A stretch of DNA of 64,000 nt from Frankia alni ACN14a (GTDB lineage: Bacteria; Actinomycetota; Actinomycetes; Frankiales; Frankiaceae), in contig NC_008278.1 in the NCBI RefSeq assembly GCF_000058485.1, positions 1,234,962-1,298,961 of the forward strand. Reading direction: 5' to 3'. Of this stretch, positions 25,788 to 36,483 are shown piece after piece (the first letter of the stretch is position 1; every line of letters begins with the position of its first letter). A program made the translations under genes and the position numbers. Under the pieces are notes generated by a model. The model had not been told where the DNA came from. It saw only the letters and a list, made by a program, of their open reading frames with translations, and made no database searches.

Positions 25788-27541
25788 CAGTACTTGCGCT
25801 CCATCGGCTCGTAGCGGGTGACGACGACCGGCTTGTAGTCCAGCCGGATGTCCGCCTCCGGCGAGGCGGCGGCGAGCGGTCCCGACCGGTAGGCCATCGT
25901 GTGGCGCATGAAGTTGACGTCGTCCCGGCTCGGGTAGTCCTCCCGCGAGTGGCCGCCGCGGGACTCGTTGCGCGCCAGCGCCCCCACCACCAGAACCTCG
26001 GCGAGGTCGAGCAGAAAGCCGAGCTCGACCGCCTCCAGGAGTTCGGTGTTGTACCGGCGTCCCCGGTCGGACACGCCCACCTGCTGGTAGCGGACCTTCA
26101 GCGCGGCGATGTCGCTGAGCGCCTGCTTGAGCGTCGCCTCGGTGCGGTAGACCGAGGCGTTGACGTCCATCGACTGCTGCAGCTCGGCGCGGATCACGGC
26201 CGTGTTCTCGGTGCCGGCACCCGCGCGCAGCCGGCGGAGCATGTCGTCCACGAACGACGCCGGATCTGCCGGCAGGTCGACGTGGTGCGGGGTGGCGTTC
26301 GCGTACTCGGCGGCGGCGATGCCCGCCCGCCGGCCGAACACGTTGATGTCGAGCAGAGAGTTGGTCCCCAGGCGGTTCGCGCCGTGCACGGACACGCAGG
26401 CCACCTCGCCGGCGGCGTACAGGCCGGGGACGACGGTGTCGTTGTCCGCGAGGACCTGCGCGTCGATGGTCGTCGGGATGCCGCCCATCGCGTAGTGTGC
26501 CGTCGGCTGGATCGGGATCGGGTCGTCGTAGGGCTCGATGCCGAGGTAGGTGCGGGCGAACTCGGTGATGTCCGGCAGCTTCGCGTCGAGCTGCTCCGGC
26601 GGCAGATGGGTCAGGTCGAGGTACACGTGGTCGGCGTCGGGGCCGCAGCCCCGGCCGGCGCGGATCTCGGTGTAGATGGCCCGGGCCACCATGTCGCGGG
26701 GGGCGAGGTCCTTGATGGTCGGCGCGTAACGCTCCATGAACCGCTCGCCGTCGCGGTTGCGCAGGATCCCGCCCTCGCCGCGGGCGCCCTCGGTGAGCAG
26801 GATGCCCATCTTCCAGATTCCCGTCGGGTGGAACTGGAAGAATTCCATGTCCTCCAGCGGAATGCCGCGGCGAAACGCCAGGCCCATGCCGTCGCCGGTC
26901 AACGTGTGCGCATTCGACGTGACCTTGAACACCTTGCCGAACCCGCCGGTGGCGAAGACCACGGACTTGGCCTGGAAGACGTGGATCTCGCCGGTCTTCA
27001 GCTCGTAGGCGACCACGCCGGCCGCCGCGCCATCCTGCAGCAGCAGGTCGAGGACGTAGAACTCGTTGTAGAACTCGATGTCGTGCCGGACGCACTGCTG
27101 GTACAGAGTCTGGAGGATCATGTGGCCGGTGCGGTCGGCCGCGTAGCAGGATCGGCGGACCGGCGCCTTGCCGTGATCGCGGGTGTGGCCGCCGAAACGC
27201 CGCTGGTCGATCCGACCCTCCGGGGTGCGGTTGAACGGCAGCCCCATCTTCTCCAGGTCGAGGACGGCGTCGATGGCCTCCTTCGCCATGATCTCGGCGG
27301 CGTCCTGGTCGACCAGGTAGTCACCGCCCTTGATCGTGTCGAAGGTGTGCCACTCCCAGTTGTCCTCCTCGACGTTGGCCAGCGCGGCGCACATGCCGCC
27401 CTGGGCCGCGCCGGTGTGCGAACGCGTCGGGTAGAGCTTGGTGAGCACGGCGGTCCGGCAGCGCTGCCCCGCCTCGAGGGCGGCGCGCATCCCGGCCCCG
27501 CCCGCGCCGACGATGACCACGTCGTACCTGTGGAGCTGCAC
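25787..27541 (-). CDS. sdhA: Succinate dehydrogenase flavoprotein subunit SdhA
   Basis: Oxidises succinate to fumarate using covalently bound FAD. The 584-residue protein starts VQLHRYDVVIVGAGGAGMRA, with the FAD-binding motif. SHTGAAQGGMCAAL holds the histidine that binds FAD covalently. GHTRDHGKAPVRRSCYAADR, FFQFHPTGIW and RGEGGILRNRDGERFM are active-site segments. The GTG at 27541 has an AGGAGG ribosome site six bases upstream. It starts 50 bp after the sdhD stop. Confidence 0.97.
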   Translation of the reverse strand: MQLHRYDVVIVGAGGAGMRAALEAGQRCRTAVLTKLYPTRSHTGAAQGGMCAALANVEEDNWEWHTFDTIKGGDYLVDQDAAEIMAKEAIDAVLDLEKMGLPFNRTPEGRIDQRRFGGHTRDHGKAPVRRSCYAADRTGHMILQTLYQQCVRHDIEFYNEFYVLDLLLQDGAAAGVVAYELKTGEIHVFQAKSVVFATGGFGKVFKVTSNAHTLTGDGMGLAFRRGIPLEDMEFFQFHPTGIWKMGILLTEGARGEGGILRNRDGERFMERYAPTIKDLAPRDMVARAIYTEIRAGRGCGPDADHVYLDLTHLPPEQLDAKLPDITEFARTYLGIEPYDDPIPIQPTAHYAMGGIPTTIDAQVLADNDTVVPGLYAAGEVACVSVHGANRLGTNSLLDINVFGRRAGIAAAEYANATPHHVDLPADPASFVDDMLRRLRAGAGTENTAVIRAELQQSMDVNASVYRTEATLKQALSDIAALKVRYQQVGVSDRGRRYNTELLEAVELGFLLDLAEVLVVGALARNESRGGHSREDYPSRDDVNFMRHTMAYRSGPLAAASPEADIRLDYKPVVVTRYEPMERKY

Positions 27542-27591
27542 GCCTACCTCCTCACTGGATCGGGGTCGCACCTGCTGGATCGGGGTCGCAC

Positions 27592-28038
27592 TCACAGAGT
27601 GGGGTCGAAGGTGAAGATGACCAGCGTGCCGAGGGTGACGACCAGAAACGCCGAGGTGTAGAGCAGCATCTTCAGCCAGAACCGGGTCTGTGCCCGTTCC
27701 GCGTAGTCGTTGATCACGGTGCGCAGCCCGTTGGTGCCGTGCAGCTCGGCCAGCAGCAGCATCACCAGGTCCCACGTGCGCCAGAACGGCGATGCCCAGC
27801 GGCCCGCGACGAAACCGAAGTTCACCCGCTGCACGCCGCCGTCGAGCACGTTCATGATGAACAGGTGGCCGAGCACCAGGAAGAACAGCAGCAGGCCGCT
27901 GATCCGCATGAACACCCAGGCGTAGAGCTCGAAGTTGCTGCGGGCCTTCGCGGCGCCCGGCTTCGTCCGCCGCCGCGGCGAGCGCGGGGCGGCCAGCTCC
28001 GGCGCGCCCCGGTCCGCCGGCACCGCCGTCGTCGCCAT
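27592..28038 (-). CDS. sdhD: Succinate dehydrogenase membrane anchor SdhD
   Basis: A 148-residue anchor with three hydrophobic helices: WVFMRISGLLLFFLVLGHLF, FWRTWDLVMLLLAELHG and MLLYTSAFLVVTLGTLVIF. The His in ELHGTNGLRTVINDY is the conserved heme/quinone-side residue. A 33-residue basic, Pro-rich N-terminus precedes the first helix. The ATG at 28038 overlaps the sdhC stop (TGATG), so translation is coupled. Confidence 0.93.
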   Translation of the reverse strand: MATTAVPADRGAPELAAPRSPRRRTKPGAAKARSNFELYAWVFMRISGLLLFFLVLGHLFIMNVLDGGVQRVNFGFVAGRWASPFWRTWDLVMLLLAELHGTNGLRTVINDYAERAQTRFWLKMLLYTSAFLVVTLGTLVIFTFDPTL

Positions 28039-28433
28039 CAGGTCGCGCTCCCGAACAGCGTCTCGACGGTGTGCAGCAGCATCCGGTAGGCCGCGGGAAC
28101 GAGCAGCACCACGAACAGCACGAGTTCGATGTACAGCATCTGCTTCTGGTACTTCGGTCCGGACTCCCAGAAGTCGATCAGGATGATCCGGATGCCGTTG
28201 AGCGCGTGGAACAGCACCGCGGCGACCAGGCCGACCTCGAGCAGGTTCACGATCGGGCTCTTGTAGACCTCGATCACCTCGTTGTACGACGAGGGCGAGA
28301 CCCGGACGAGCGCCGTGTCGAGCACGTGCGCGAACAGGAAGAAGAAGACCAGGACGCCCGTGATCCGGTGGGCGACCCAGGACCACATCCCCTCGCGACC
28401 GCGGTACAGCGTGCCCGCTGGTGCCTTCGGCAA
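28038..28433 (-). CDS. sdhC: Succinate dehydrogenase cytochrome b556 subunit SdhC
   Basis: A 131-residue membrane subunit. WSWVAHRITGVLVFFFLFAH is the SdhC signature with its His-Arg pair, LFHALNGIRIILIDF carries the second conserved His (heme ligand), and MLYIELVLFVVLLVPAAYRM is the third helix. It begins with a TTG codon at 28433 preceded by GGAGGAG six bases away, an unusual but well-supported start. First gene of the sdh operon; its promoter should lie in the 200 bp upstream. Confidence 0.93.
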   Translation of the reverse strand: MPKAPAGTLYRGREGMWSWVAHRITGVLVFFFLFAHVLDTALVRVSPSSYNEVIEVYKSPIVNLLEVGLVAAVLFHALNGIRIILIDFWESGPKYQKQMLYIELVLFVVLLVPAAYRMLLHTVETLFGSAT

Positions 28434-28633
28434 TGAAAGCTCCTCCGGATCGGCCCAGCCGCTCGGCCAGAAAGGGTCACATCCGCGGCGCCCGCGGCGC
28501 CACGGGGCGGCGATGCGTCGCCGGGGCGGCCACCGCGCGCCTGCGGCAGATGCTAGTGCCGGGCCTGGTCAGCGGCGGGTCCGGGCCCGGCGCCGGCGGG
28601 TGAACTATGCCACAGCGGGCCCGCCCGCCGCCG

Positions 28634-30658
28634 TCACTGCGCGGCCGGCGGCGGGCCGGTCGACGGCGGTGGCGCAGGCGCGGTGGCCGGCGTTGTCCGG
28701 ATGGTCGGAGTCGGCGCGGGGGTGGTCGGTGCCGGCTTGGTCGGCGGTGGCGCCGTCGTCGGGAGCGGCTGCGTCGGCGACGCCGGCGGCGTTTCGACCG
28801 CGGTGCTGGCCTGCGCGGTCGGCGTGGCCTCCAGGATCGGGGAGGTCGTCGACGGCGCGCGGTGGGTGCGGCGCGGCGTCGACGGGGTCACGACCGCCGG
28901 GGCGGAGGTGTCGGGCTGCGAGGTCGTCGCGAGCGGGGAGGAGGGTACGGCGGAGACGGTCGGGGCGGTCGTCTTCGGCGCCGTCACGTCGTTCGGCTTG
29001 GCCGGCGAGCCACCCCCGGCCAGACCCACGGTCAGGGCGATCGCCGCGCCGGCCAGGATGGCGACCGCGGCAGCCGCGATCGCGATGGTCCGCCGTCGAC
29101 GCTCCCCGGCACCGCCGGACCCCCGACTGTGGCCGTGGCCGTTGCCGTGGGGACCACGCTGATGTGCGGCCTCGGAGCGTCGGCGGGCCTCGTCGAGCGG
29201 GACGAGCCCGGCGGCGTGATCGTCGTCGAACATCCCGAGGCTGGCCGTCGACGCCACGACGGGGACCACGCCGATGCGGGTCTCGTCATCGTCTCCACCG
29301 TGCGTCGGTCCTGTCGCCTGGGCGGGCGGCCCGATCCTCGTCTGCGCATCGTGATCGACCTGGGGCCGGGTCCGGTTCGGCGCGGTGGATCGGAGCGGTT
29401 CGTACCGGGGCGGCCGGGGACCGCCACCGGTGGCGGGCGAGATGGCGGTCTCGTCCAGCGCCCCGAGCACCGGATCCGCAGTGATCTCCGAGTCGGCGGA
29501 CTCGGCTGGCCCGTCGGGCGAGACGGGGCCGCCGGGGGGCGGTACCAGACCACCCGTGGCGCGCGGGCCGGTGCCGCCGTGCTGGCCGGACGCCGCGGCA
29601 CCCGTCATCGGCCCGCTCCACGCCGAAGGGCCGGTCCGGCCGGCGCTGCGACCCGCCGCCGATCCGCCGCCGCCGCCGTCGGTCGATGCCGACGGAGCCG
29701 CCGGTTCGTCGAGGTTCTCCAGACCGACGTCGGCGGCGCTCGCACCCGCGTCGTCGTCCTCGGAGCGCGGCCGGGCGTGCATGACGGAGGCCGGCACCGG
29801 GTTGGCGTTGCGGGCCACGGGAATCAGCCGCCGGCGGATCTCCGTGACGTCCGGGCGTTCCTCCGCCGGCCGGTCCATCAGATCGCTGAGCAGGTTGCGC
29901 AGGGGCCCCGCCAGCCGGAAGGCGCGGCGGCGGCCCTCGACCACGGCGGTCAGCACCGCGTAGGTCTCCGGGCCCTCGAACGGTGGCTGGCCCTCGACCG
30001 CCGAGTACAGGGTCGCGCCGAGGCCCCACAGGTCGCTCGCCGGGCTGCCCGAGGAGCCTCGGACCCGCTCGGGGGCGATGTAGGCAGGGGAGCCGACGAG
30101 TGCGCCGGTCCCCGTCAGGGTCACATCACCTTCGGTCGCGGCGATACCGAAGTCGGTGAGCCGAACCCGGCCGTCCCGGCCGAGCAGGACGTTGCCGGGC
30201 TTGACGTCGCGGTGCAGCACGCCGGCGGAGTGCGCCGCGGCGAGCGCGTCGGTCAGCGCCAGCCCGATCGCCGCGACCTGGTCGAAGGGCAGTGGGCCGT
30301 GGCTTCGAATCACGTCGCCGAGGCTGTCCGCGTCGACGAGTTCCATGATGATCCAGTGTCGCTGGTGCTCCTCGACCACGTCGTACACCGAGACGATGGC
30401 GGGGCTGTGCAGGCGGGCCAGCGCGCGGGCCTCCCGCAGCACCCGGGCCCGGATCGCGTCGCGCTCGTTCTGCGCCCCGGCCATCGGGACGAGAATCTCC
30501 TTGATGGCCACCGGGCGCTGGAGTAGTTCGTCCTCACCGCGCCAAACGACACCCGCTCCACCACGCCCGATGGGCGTGTCGAGACGGTAGCGCTGAGCTA
30601 CGTAACGAGGCGTGCCGTGCCGAGAGGTGTCCGGGGGCACGCTTGCCGATTTGGCCAT
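28634..30658 (-). CDS. Transmembrane Ser/Thr protein kinase (PknB type)
   Basis: A 674-residue kinase. The catalytic domain spans about 22-285: Gly loop IGRGGAGVVWRG, catalytic Lys in VAIKEI, HRDVKPGN, DFG in LTDFGIA and activation-loop end YIAPERV. A disordered juxtamembrane stretch contains two acidic-TRI motifs (DAQTRIG, DDDETRIG), likely phosphothreonine sites that FHA domains could bind. A membrane helix lies near 530-555 (TIAIAAAAVAILAGAAIALTV). The short extracellular tail is Thr/Pro/Ser-rich with no sensor domain. It follows the second kinase gene with a 93-bp gap. The signal sensed is unknown. Confidence 0.9.
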   Translation of the reverse strand: MAKSASVPPDTSRHGTPRYVAQRYRLDTPIGRGGAGVVWRGEDELLQRPVAIKEILVPMAGAQNERDAIRARVLREARALARLHSPAIVSVYDVVEEHQRHWIIMELVDADSLGDVIRSHGPLPFDQVAAIGLALTDALAAAHSAGVLHRDVKPGNVLLGRDGRVRLTDFGIAATEGDVTLTGTGALVGSPAYIAPERVRGSSGSPASDLWGLGATLYSAVEGQPPFEGPETYAVLTAVVEGRRRAFRLAGPLRNLLSDLMDRPAEERPDVTEIRRRLIPVARNANPVPASVMHARPRSEDDDAGASAADVGLENLDEPAAPSASTDGGGGGSAAGRSAGRTGPSAWSGPMTGAAASGQHGGTGPRATGGLVPPPGGPVSPDGPAESADSEITADPVLGALDETAISPATGGGPRPPRYEPLRSTAPNRTRPQVDHDAQTRIGPPAQATGPTHGGDDDETRIGVVPVVASTASLGMFDDDHAAGLVPLDEARRRSEAAHQRGPHGNGHGHSRGSGGAGERRRRTIAIAAAAVAILAGAAIALTVGLAGGGSPAKPNDVTAPKTTAPTVSAVPSSPLATTSQPDTSAPAVVTPSTPRRTHRAPSTTSPILEATPTAQASTAVETPPASPTQPLPTTAPPPTKPAPTTPAPTPTIRTTPATAPAPPPSTGPPPAAQ

Positions 30659-30751
30659 CGTGTCAAGTCTGACAGACGGATGGATCCGCGCGCCCGACGG
30701 CTGGCGTGTTTCCGGCCGCCGCGCGAGTCGGAAACCCGACGAATGCCGACA

Positions 30752-33700
30752 TCACGGACCGGGCCGGAAGGTGCTGAAGAGCTGGTGCATCAATGCTTGA
30801 TCCTGCAACCACAGATCCTCCCGGGTATGCCAGTAGAGGGCATATCCGTGGCCGTTGCGAATCGCGCCCCGGTTGAGCACATGCACCATGACCCCGTCCG
30901 ACCTGCGGTACCCGAACTCCCAGTCGGCCTGCTCGGTGCCATCCCCACCGTCGCTGGGAGCCAGCCGTACGCGCCGATAGTCCTGCACACTCCGAACGAA
31001 ACCGGCCTCGTTGTGTTGCCAGTCACCGATCGCGGAGGTGTTTGCCCGACTGACGCTACCGACCCGCAGGAACGCCCTGGTAGCCGGGTCCACGAAATCG
31101 ACGTTTCCGGGGCCGCCGGGGCCCTGCTGGCGCTGCCAGGTCGACGGGTAGGCCACCGACCAGCCGGCATCGGGATCGACGTAGGAGACCCAGCCCGCAG
31201 GCGCGGTGACCGGGCTGGTGTCCCTGGCCACGGGATCGGCGGCTCCGGTCGGGGGATCGGCCGGACGGATGCTGGCCGCGCCGCTGACCGCCGCGGTCCC
31301 CCCGACTCCGGGCGTCCTGGCGGTGGCGCCGGAGCCTGGGCCGGTCGTTCCCGCGGGTGCGCCGGCTCCGTCGCGCCCGGCGGAGACACCGGCGGTCCCG
31401 GAGCTCCCCCCGCCGCTGATCAGGATCAGGACCGCGATGATGATCGCCGCGGCCAGCACGGCGAGCGCCGACACCGCGACGAGGCGGCGGCGCGGGTCGG
31501 CCTCGCGGTCCGCAGGCAGGCTGTCGTCCATCGGTCCTGCCGGCGTGGACGGCCTGCCGCTCGGACCGCCCGCCCGGCCCGCCGCGGTGCCGCCGGGAGG
31601 AGTCGGTGCCCCGGCAGCGGCCGGTCTGATCTGTTGTGGGACGCCACCGGCAGCCGAGCGGATCTCGCCCCCCTCCGCGGCGCCGGCCGGCTCCATCGGC
31701 ATGACCGCAGCGGCGGGCCGAGCGGTCGTCGGGGTCGACTCGGCGGCGGGCCGAGTGGCCGTCGCGGGGAGCCCGGAATCGGTCGCCAGGGCGGCGGGTC
31801 CGGCGGCGGCCGCGGTGCGTGGTCGGGTCCACGGCTGGCCGAGCCGTCCGCGCCGCGCTGCAGCGGCGGGCGCGGCCGTCGCAGCCCGTCCCGCGCCGGC
31901 GTTCCCCGCAGCCGCGTCGCCGGACGCCGTCGCAGCTGCCAGGCCGGGGCCCGGGGTGGTCGGGAGCGGACCGTCGCTCGTGCCGGGTGCACCACTCGCG
32001 CGGCGTGCACCACCGGTTGCGGCCGTAGAGTCCCAGGACTCACCCTGCCGAGCCGCTACCCCGGCGCCGGACCCACCGCCAGCCCCGGCGCCGGACCCAC
32101 CGCCGGTCCCGGCATCGGACCCGGTGCCGCGACCCACCAATCGCGCCCGCGCGGGAATCCCGCCGAGTGCCCGCATCCGGTCCATCGAACGCATGCGCTC
32201 GAGCGGGCTGGTGAGGCGAGTGCGCATCGGCTGCGCGCGCGGGGGCGCGGGGGGCGCGGCCGCCACAGGCCCAGCCGTCGGTTCCACCGACTGCGCAGGT
32301 TCCACCGACTGCGCAGGGGCCGCCGACTTCGCAGGGGCCGCCGCCGGTGGAGGGGCCGCGGGTGGCGGATTCTCGGCCGGACCCCGCGCCGGTGCCTGTC
32401 CGGCGGAGCCGGCCGGCGGTGCAACGGCTGCGCCCACTCGGTCCTCGTCGAGCTCAGGCCGGCTCGCCGGGGCCTCGGCCGGTTCGGCCCCGGCCGGTCC
32501 GGTCCCGTCGGCGTCGGTCTGTCCCCTGTCGGTCCATTGCGTGTCGGTCCGCTGCGTGTCGGTCCGCTGTGTGCGGGTCAAGGCCGCGCCGGTCGGGGTT
32601 GTCGCAGTCTCGGCTGTCCGGACCTCGGCGATGTTGGTGGCGACGGGATTCAGCCCGTGGGTCTCACGTGCACCGCTCTCACTCGCGACGGTCTCGTCTG
32701 TGTAGGCCTCGGCCGCAACGGTCTCCGTAGCTGTGCCGGGCGGGGCGGGGGCGCCGCCCGCAGACGCGGAGAGCGGCACGGCGGCCGATTCGATGTTTCC
32801 CGTTGGGGAGACCGTCGGTAGGCCGATCATCGGCGCCGGGGGCGCCCATGCCGTGACCGCCGGTTCGGAATACCCGGGGCCGGCGGCGCCCGCCGAGGAG
32901 CTCGCGGTCGAGGCGGGCGCGACGGATTCCGCGACGTCGGGGTGTTTCGTGGCCAGCGTCTCGCCACTGTCGTCCCGACGGCTTTCGACCGCGCCGCGTT
33001 GTTCGGCTGCACGGCTTTCATCGTCAGTGCTGTGCTCTTTGGTTGCCTTCGATCGCTGCCGAGGGTGAGCGGTGTCCCTGCCGTCAGGGTGGGGCGTGTC
33101 GTCGCCGGGAGCCTCGTCGAGCATCGGCCGCGGGCCGTGGCCGGTGGCATCGCCGCCCGGCTCGTCCAGGGCTGCTGCATCGTCTCCGCCGTGGGAGCGA
33201 CCCGCGCCACCGGGATCGGCCTGGCGGTGCGGATCGTCCGTGCCCTGCGCAACGGTCCCCTCGGGGAGCTCGTCGACCGCCTCGACGGGATCGGGGCGGT
33301 CGGCCGCGTCGGGCGGCCCGGTGGAGATGCTGCGGGCAGACGGGCGCGGCCGGGTGGGGCGCGTCGGTCGGCCCGTCCGGGACGAGCGCCGCTCGCCGCC
33401 ACGCTCCAGGATCTCACGCAGCCGCTTGCGCACGATGGACAGCGGGGGCCGGCTCAGCTCGTGCGGCGCCATCAGATCGTCGATCACCGGTGCCAGTGGG
33501 CCGGCGAGGCGGAAGGGCTGGCGCCGCCCCTGCATGAGTGCGGCGAGCACCGAGATCGGGTCGCTGCCGGCGAAGGGCGGGCAGCCCTCGACCGTGGTGA
33601 ACAGCGTGGCGCCCAGCCCCCACCGGTCACCGGTGGCGCTGCCCGCGTCCCCGCGAGCTCGCTCGGGCGGCAGGTAGGCCGGCGAGCCGAGCACCATCCC

Positions 33701-34246
33701 GGTGCTGGTGAGCCGGGGATCACCGTGGCTGACCGCGATGCCGAAGTCCGTCAGCCGGGCCCGACCGTCGGGGGTGACCAGCACGTTGCTCGGCTTGACA
33801 TCCCGGTGGACGATCCCGAGCCGGTGCGCCGCCTCCAGGGCGTAGGCGAGACTGATGCCGACGCGGCAGGTCTCGTCGACCGGCCGAGGGCCGAGATCCG
33901 CGATGATCCGCGACAGCGACTGCCCCTCGACGTACTCCATGACGATCCACGGCAGATCGCCGTCGTCGATGACGTCGAGCACGGCGACGGCTCCGGGATG
34001 GTGCAACCGCCCGGCGGCGCGCGCCTCGCGCAGGACCCGCTCCCGAGCCCGGTCGCGCTCCAGACCACTTTCGGTGATCGGCAGCCGCACCTCCTTGACG
34101 GCCACCACCCGCTGGAGCAGCTCGTCAGTGGCCCGGTGCACGACGCCGAAGCCGCCATGCCCGAGGACGCCGTCGAGCCGGTAGCGCCCTCCGACGAGGG
34201 CCACCGCCCCGGCCGGACCCGGGTTGTCCGGGGACTCGCCTGCCAT
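30752..34246 (-). CDS. Large transmembrane Ser/Thr kinase with extracellular PsbP/YPSTW-like domain
   Basis: A 1164-residue kinase. The catalytic domain spans about 20-285: LGHGGFGVVHRA, VAVKEVRL, HRDVKPSN, LTDFGIAV and YLPPERA. About 600 residues of Ala/Pro/Thr-rich disordered sequence with short repeats (TQRTDTQRTDTQWTD) follow. A membrane helix near 915-940 (LVAVSALAVLAAAIIIAVLIL) precedes an extracellular linker and a C-terminal domain of about 150 residues (WSVAYPSTWQRQQGP, DFVDPATRAFLRVGSV, MVHVLNRGAIRN, HQLFSTFRPGP) that resembles the PsbP/LpqN-type fold seen outside some actinobacterial kinases. Encoded before the smaller kinase; the pair is probably co-transcribed. The ligand is unknown. 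Confidence 0.88.
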   Translation of the reverse strand: MAGESPDNPGPAGAVALVGGRYRLDGVLGHGGFGVVHRATDELLQRVVAVKEVRLPITESGLERDRARERVLREARAAGRLHHPGAVAVLDVIDDGDLPWIVMEYVEGQSLSRIIADLGPRPVDETCRVGISLAYALEAAHRLGIVHRDVKPSNVLVTPDGRARLTDFGIAVSHGDPRLTSTGMVLGSPAYLPPERARGDAGSATGDRWGLGATLFTTVEGCPPFAGSDPISVLAALMQGRRQPFRLAGPLAPVIDDLMAPHELSRPPLSIVRKRLREILERGGERRSSRTGRPTRPTRPRPSARSISTGPPDAADRPDPVEAVDELPEGTVAQGTDDPHRQADPGGAGRSHGGDDAAALDEPGGDATGHGPRPMLDEAPGDDTPHPDGRDTAHPRQRSKATKEHSTDDESRAAEQRGAVESRRDDSGETLATKHPDVAESVAPASTASSSAGAAGPGYSEPAVTAWAPPAPMIGLPTVSPTGNIESAAVPLSASAGGAPAPPGTATETVAAEAYTDETVASESGARETHGLNPVATNIAEVRTAETATTPTGAALTRTQRTDTQRTDTQWTDRGQTDADGTGPAGAEPAEAPASRPELDEDRVGAAVAPPAGSAGQAPARGPAENPPPAAPPPAAAPAKSAAPAQSVEPAQSVEPTAGPVAAAPPAPPRAQPMRTRLTSPLERMRSMDRMRALGGIPARARLVGRGTGSDAGTGGGSGAGAGGGSGAGVAARQGESWDSTAATGGARRASGAPGTSDGPLPTTPGPGLAAATASGDAAAGNAGAGRAATAAPAAAARRGRLGQPWTRPRTAAAAGPAALATDSGLPATATRPAAESTPTTARPAAAVMPMEPAGAAEGGEIRSAAGGVPQQIRPAAAGAPTPPGGTAAGRAGGPSGRPSTPAGPMDDSLPADREADPRRRLVAVSALAVLAAAIIIAVLILISGGGSSGTAGVSAGRDGAGAPAGTTGPGSGATARTPGVGGTAAVSGAASIRPADPPTGAADPVARDTSPVTAPAGWVSYVDPDAGWSVAYPSTWQRQQGPGGPGNVDFVDPATRAFLRVGSVSRANTSAIGDWQHNEAGFVRSVQDYRRVRLAPSDGGDGTEQADWEFGYRRSDGVMVHVLNRGAIRNGHGYALYWHTREDLWLQDQALMHQLFSTFRPGP

Positions 34247-34380
34247 CCCTTCGTCCCTTCCCGATCGCCAGTGAGGCTCGCGTCAATGGGATCACATCGT
34301 GGCCGGCCCGCGGAGGTCGGGCATGCTGGCGTCAGCGCCCGATCGGACCACGGACTCCGACGAGAACACGAGGTGGCAAG

Positions 34381-34434
34381 GCCGCGGGGTGTCGCGAGGC
34401 CGCGGAGTGTCGCGACGCCGCGGAGTGTCGCGAA
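34381..34434 (+). repeat. Three 18-bp tandem repeats in the cdd leader
   Basis: Units at 34381-34398, 34399-34416 and 34417-34434 differ by one or two bases and end just before an ATG at 34438. They lie between divergent kinase and cdd genes and so may affect transcription or leader structure; no function is established. Confidence 0.85.
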
Positions 34435-34470
34435 GCCATGAAGTACGGCGGGACCAGGGGGTGCAGGAAC

Positions 34471-35030
34471 ATGGGGTGGAGTGTGGACGACAGAGACTGG
34501 GAACGGCTGCGGAACGCCGCTGTCCGTGTCGCGCAGAGTGCCTACGCGCCGTATTCGGGCCTCCGGGTCGGCGCGGCGGCGCTGGTCGTCGACCGTCCGG
34601 ATGCCGAGGGCCGCACCACCGGGGACGAGCCGTGGATGGTCGTCGGCTGCAACGTCGAGAACGCCTCGTACGGCCTCGCGCTGTGCGCCGAGTGCGGCCT
34701 CGTCTCGGCGCTGCACGCCCGGGGAGGCGGCCGCCTGGTGGCGTTCGCGTGCGTCGACGCGGACGGACGGCCGCTGGCGCCCTGCGGCCGGTGCCGGCAG
34801 CTCCTCTACGAGCACGGCGGCCCCGACCTGCTCGTCGCGACCGCTGACGGCGTGCGGCGGTTGGCGGAGCTGCTGCCCGGCGCGTTCGGTCCGCTCGACC
34901 TGCCGGTCCCGCCGCGGCGGGCGGATCTTGCGGCGGTGGCGGCCGGCGATCCGCCCGTTCCGCCCGGCCCTCCCGTTCCGCCCGGCCCATCCCCCACCGG
35001 TGCTACCCCGTCCGGCGGATCGGGGGCGTC

Positions 35031-35034
<4 letters not shown>
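34471..35034 (+). CDS. cdd: Cytidine deaminase
   Basis: Converts cytidine and deoxycytidine to (deoxy)uridine in pyrimidine salvage. The 187-residue protein has AAVRVAQSAYAPYSGLRVGA, the zinc-site motif NVENASYGLALCAECG (Cys-Ala-Glu, catalytic Glu), and PCGRCRQLLYEHG with the other two zinc Cys. The normal family length is about 130 residues; here a 50-residue Pro/Gly-rich tail is added. ATG 34471 is a compromise; ATG 34438 and GTG 34483 are also in frame. The stop overlaps the deoA start by 4 bp (GTGA). Confidence 0.9.
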
Positions 35035-36374
<1,340 letters not shown>

Positions 36375-36483
36375 TCTGCTCCTGAGCGCGTCCGCGGGGG
36401 AGGGAGACGGCCCGGCCGCCCTCGCGGCGTCGCGGTTCTGTCGGACCCGTGGCCTACGGTCTGCGCAGGAGACGGAGGAGCCG

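Noticed and set aside
25739-27661. 640-codon plus-strand frame over sdhA/sdhB
   Set aside because: Antisense shadow of unmistakable succinate dehydrogenase genes; no domain or ribosome site.
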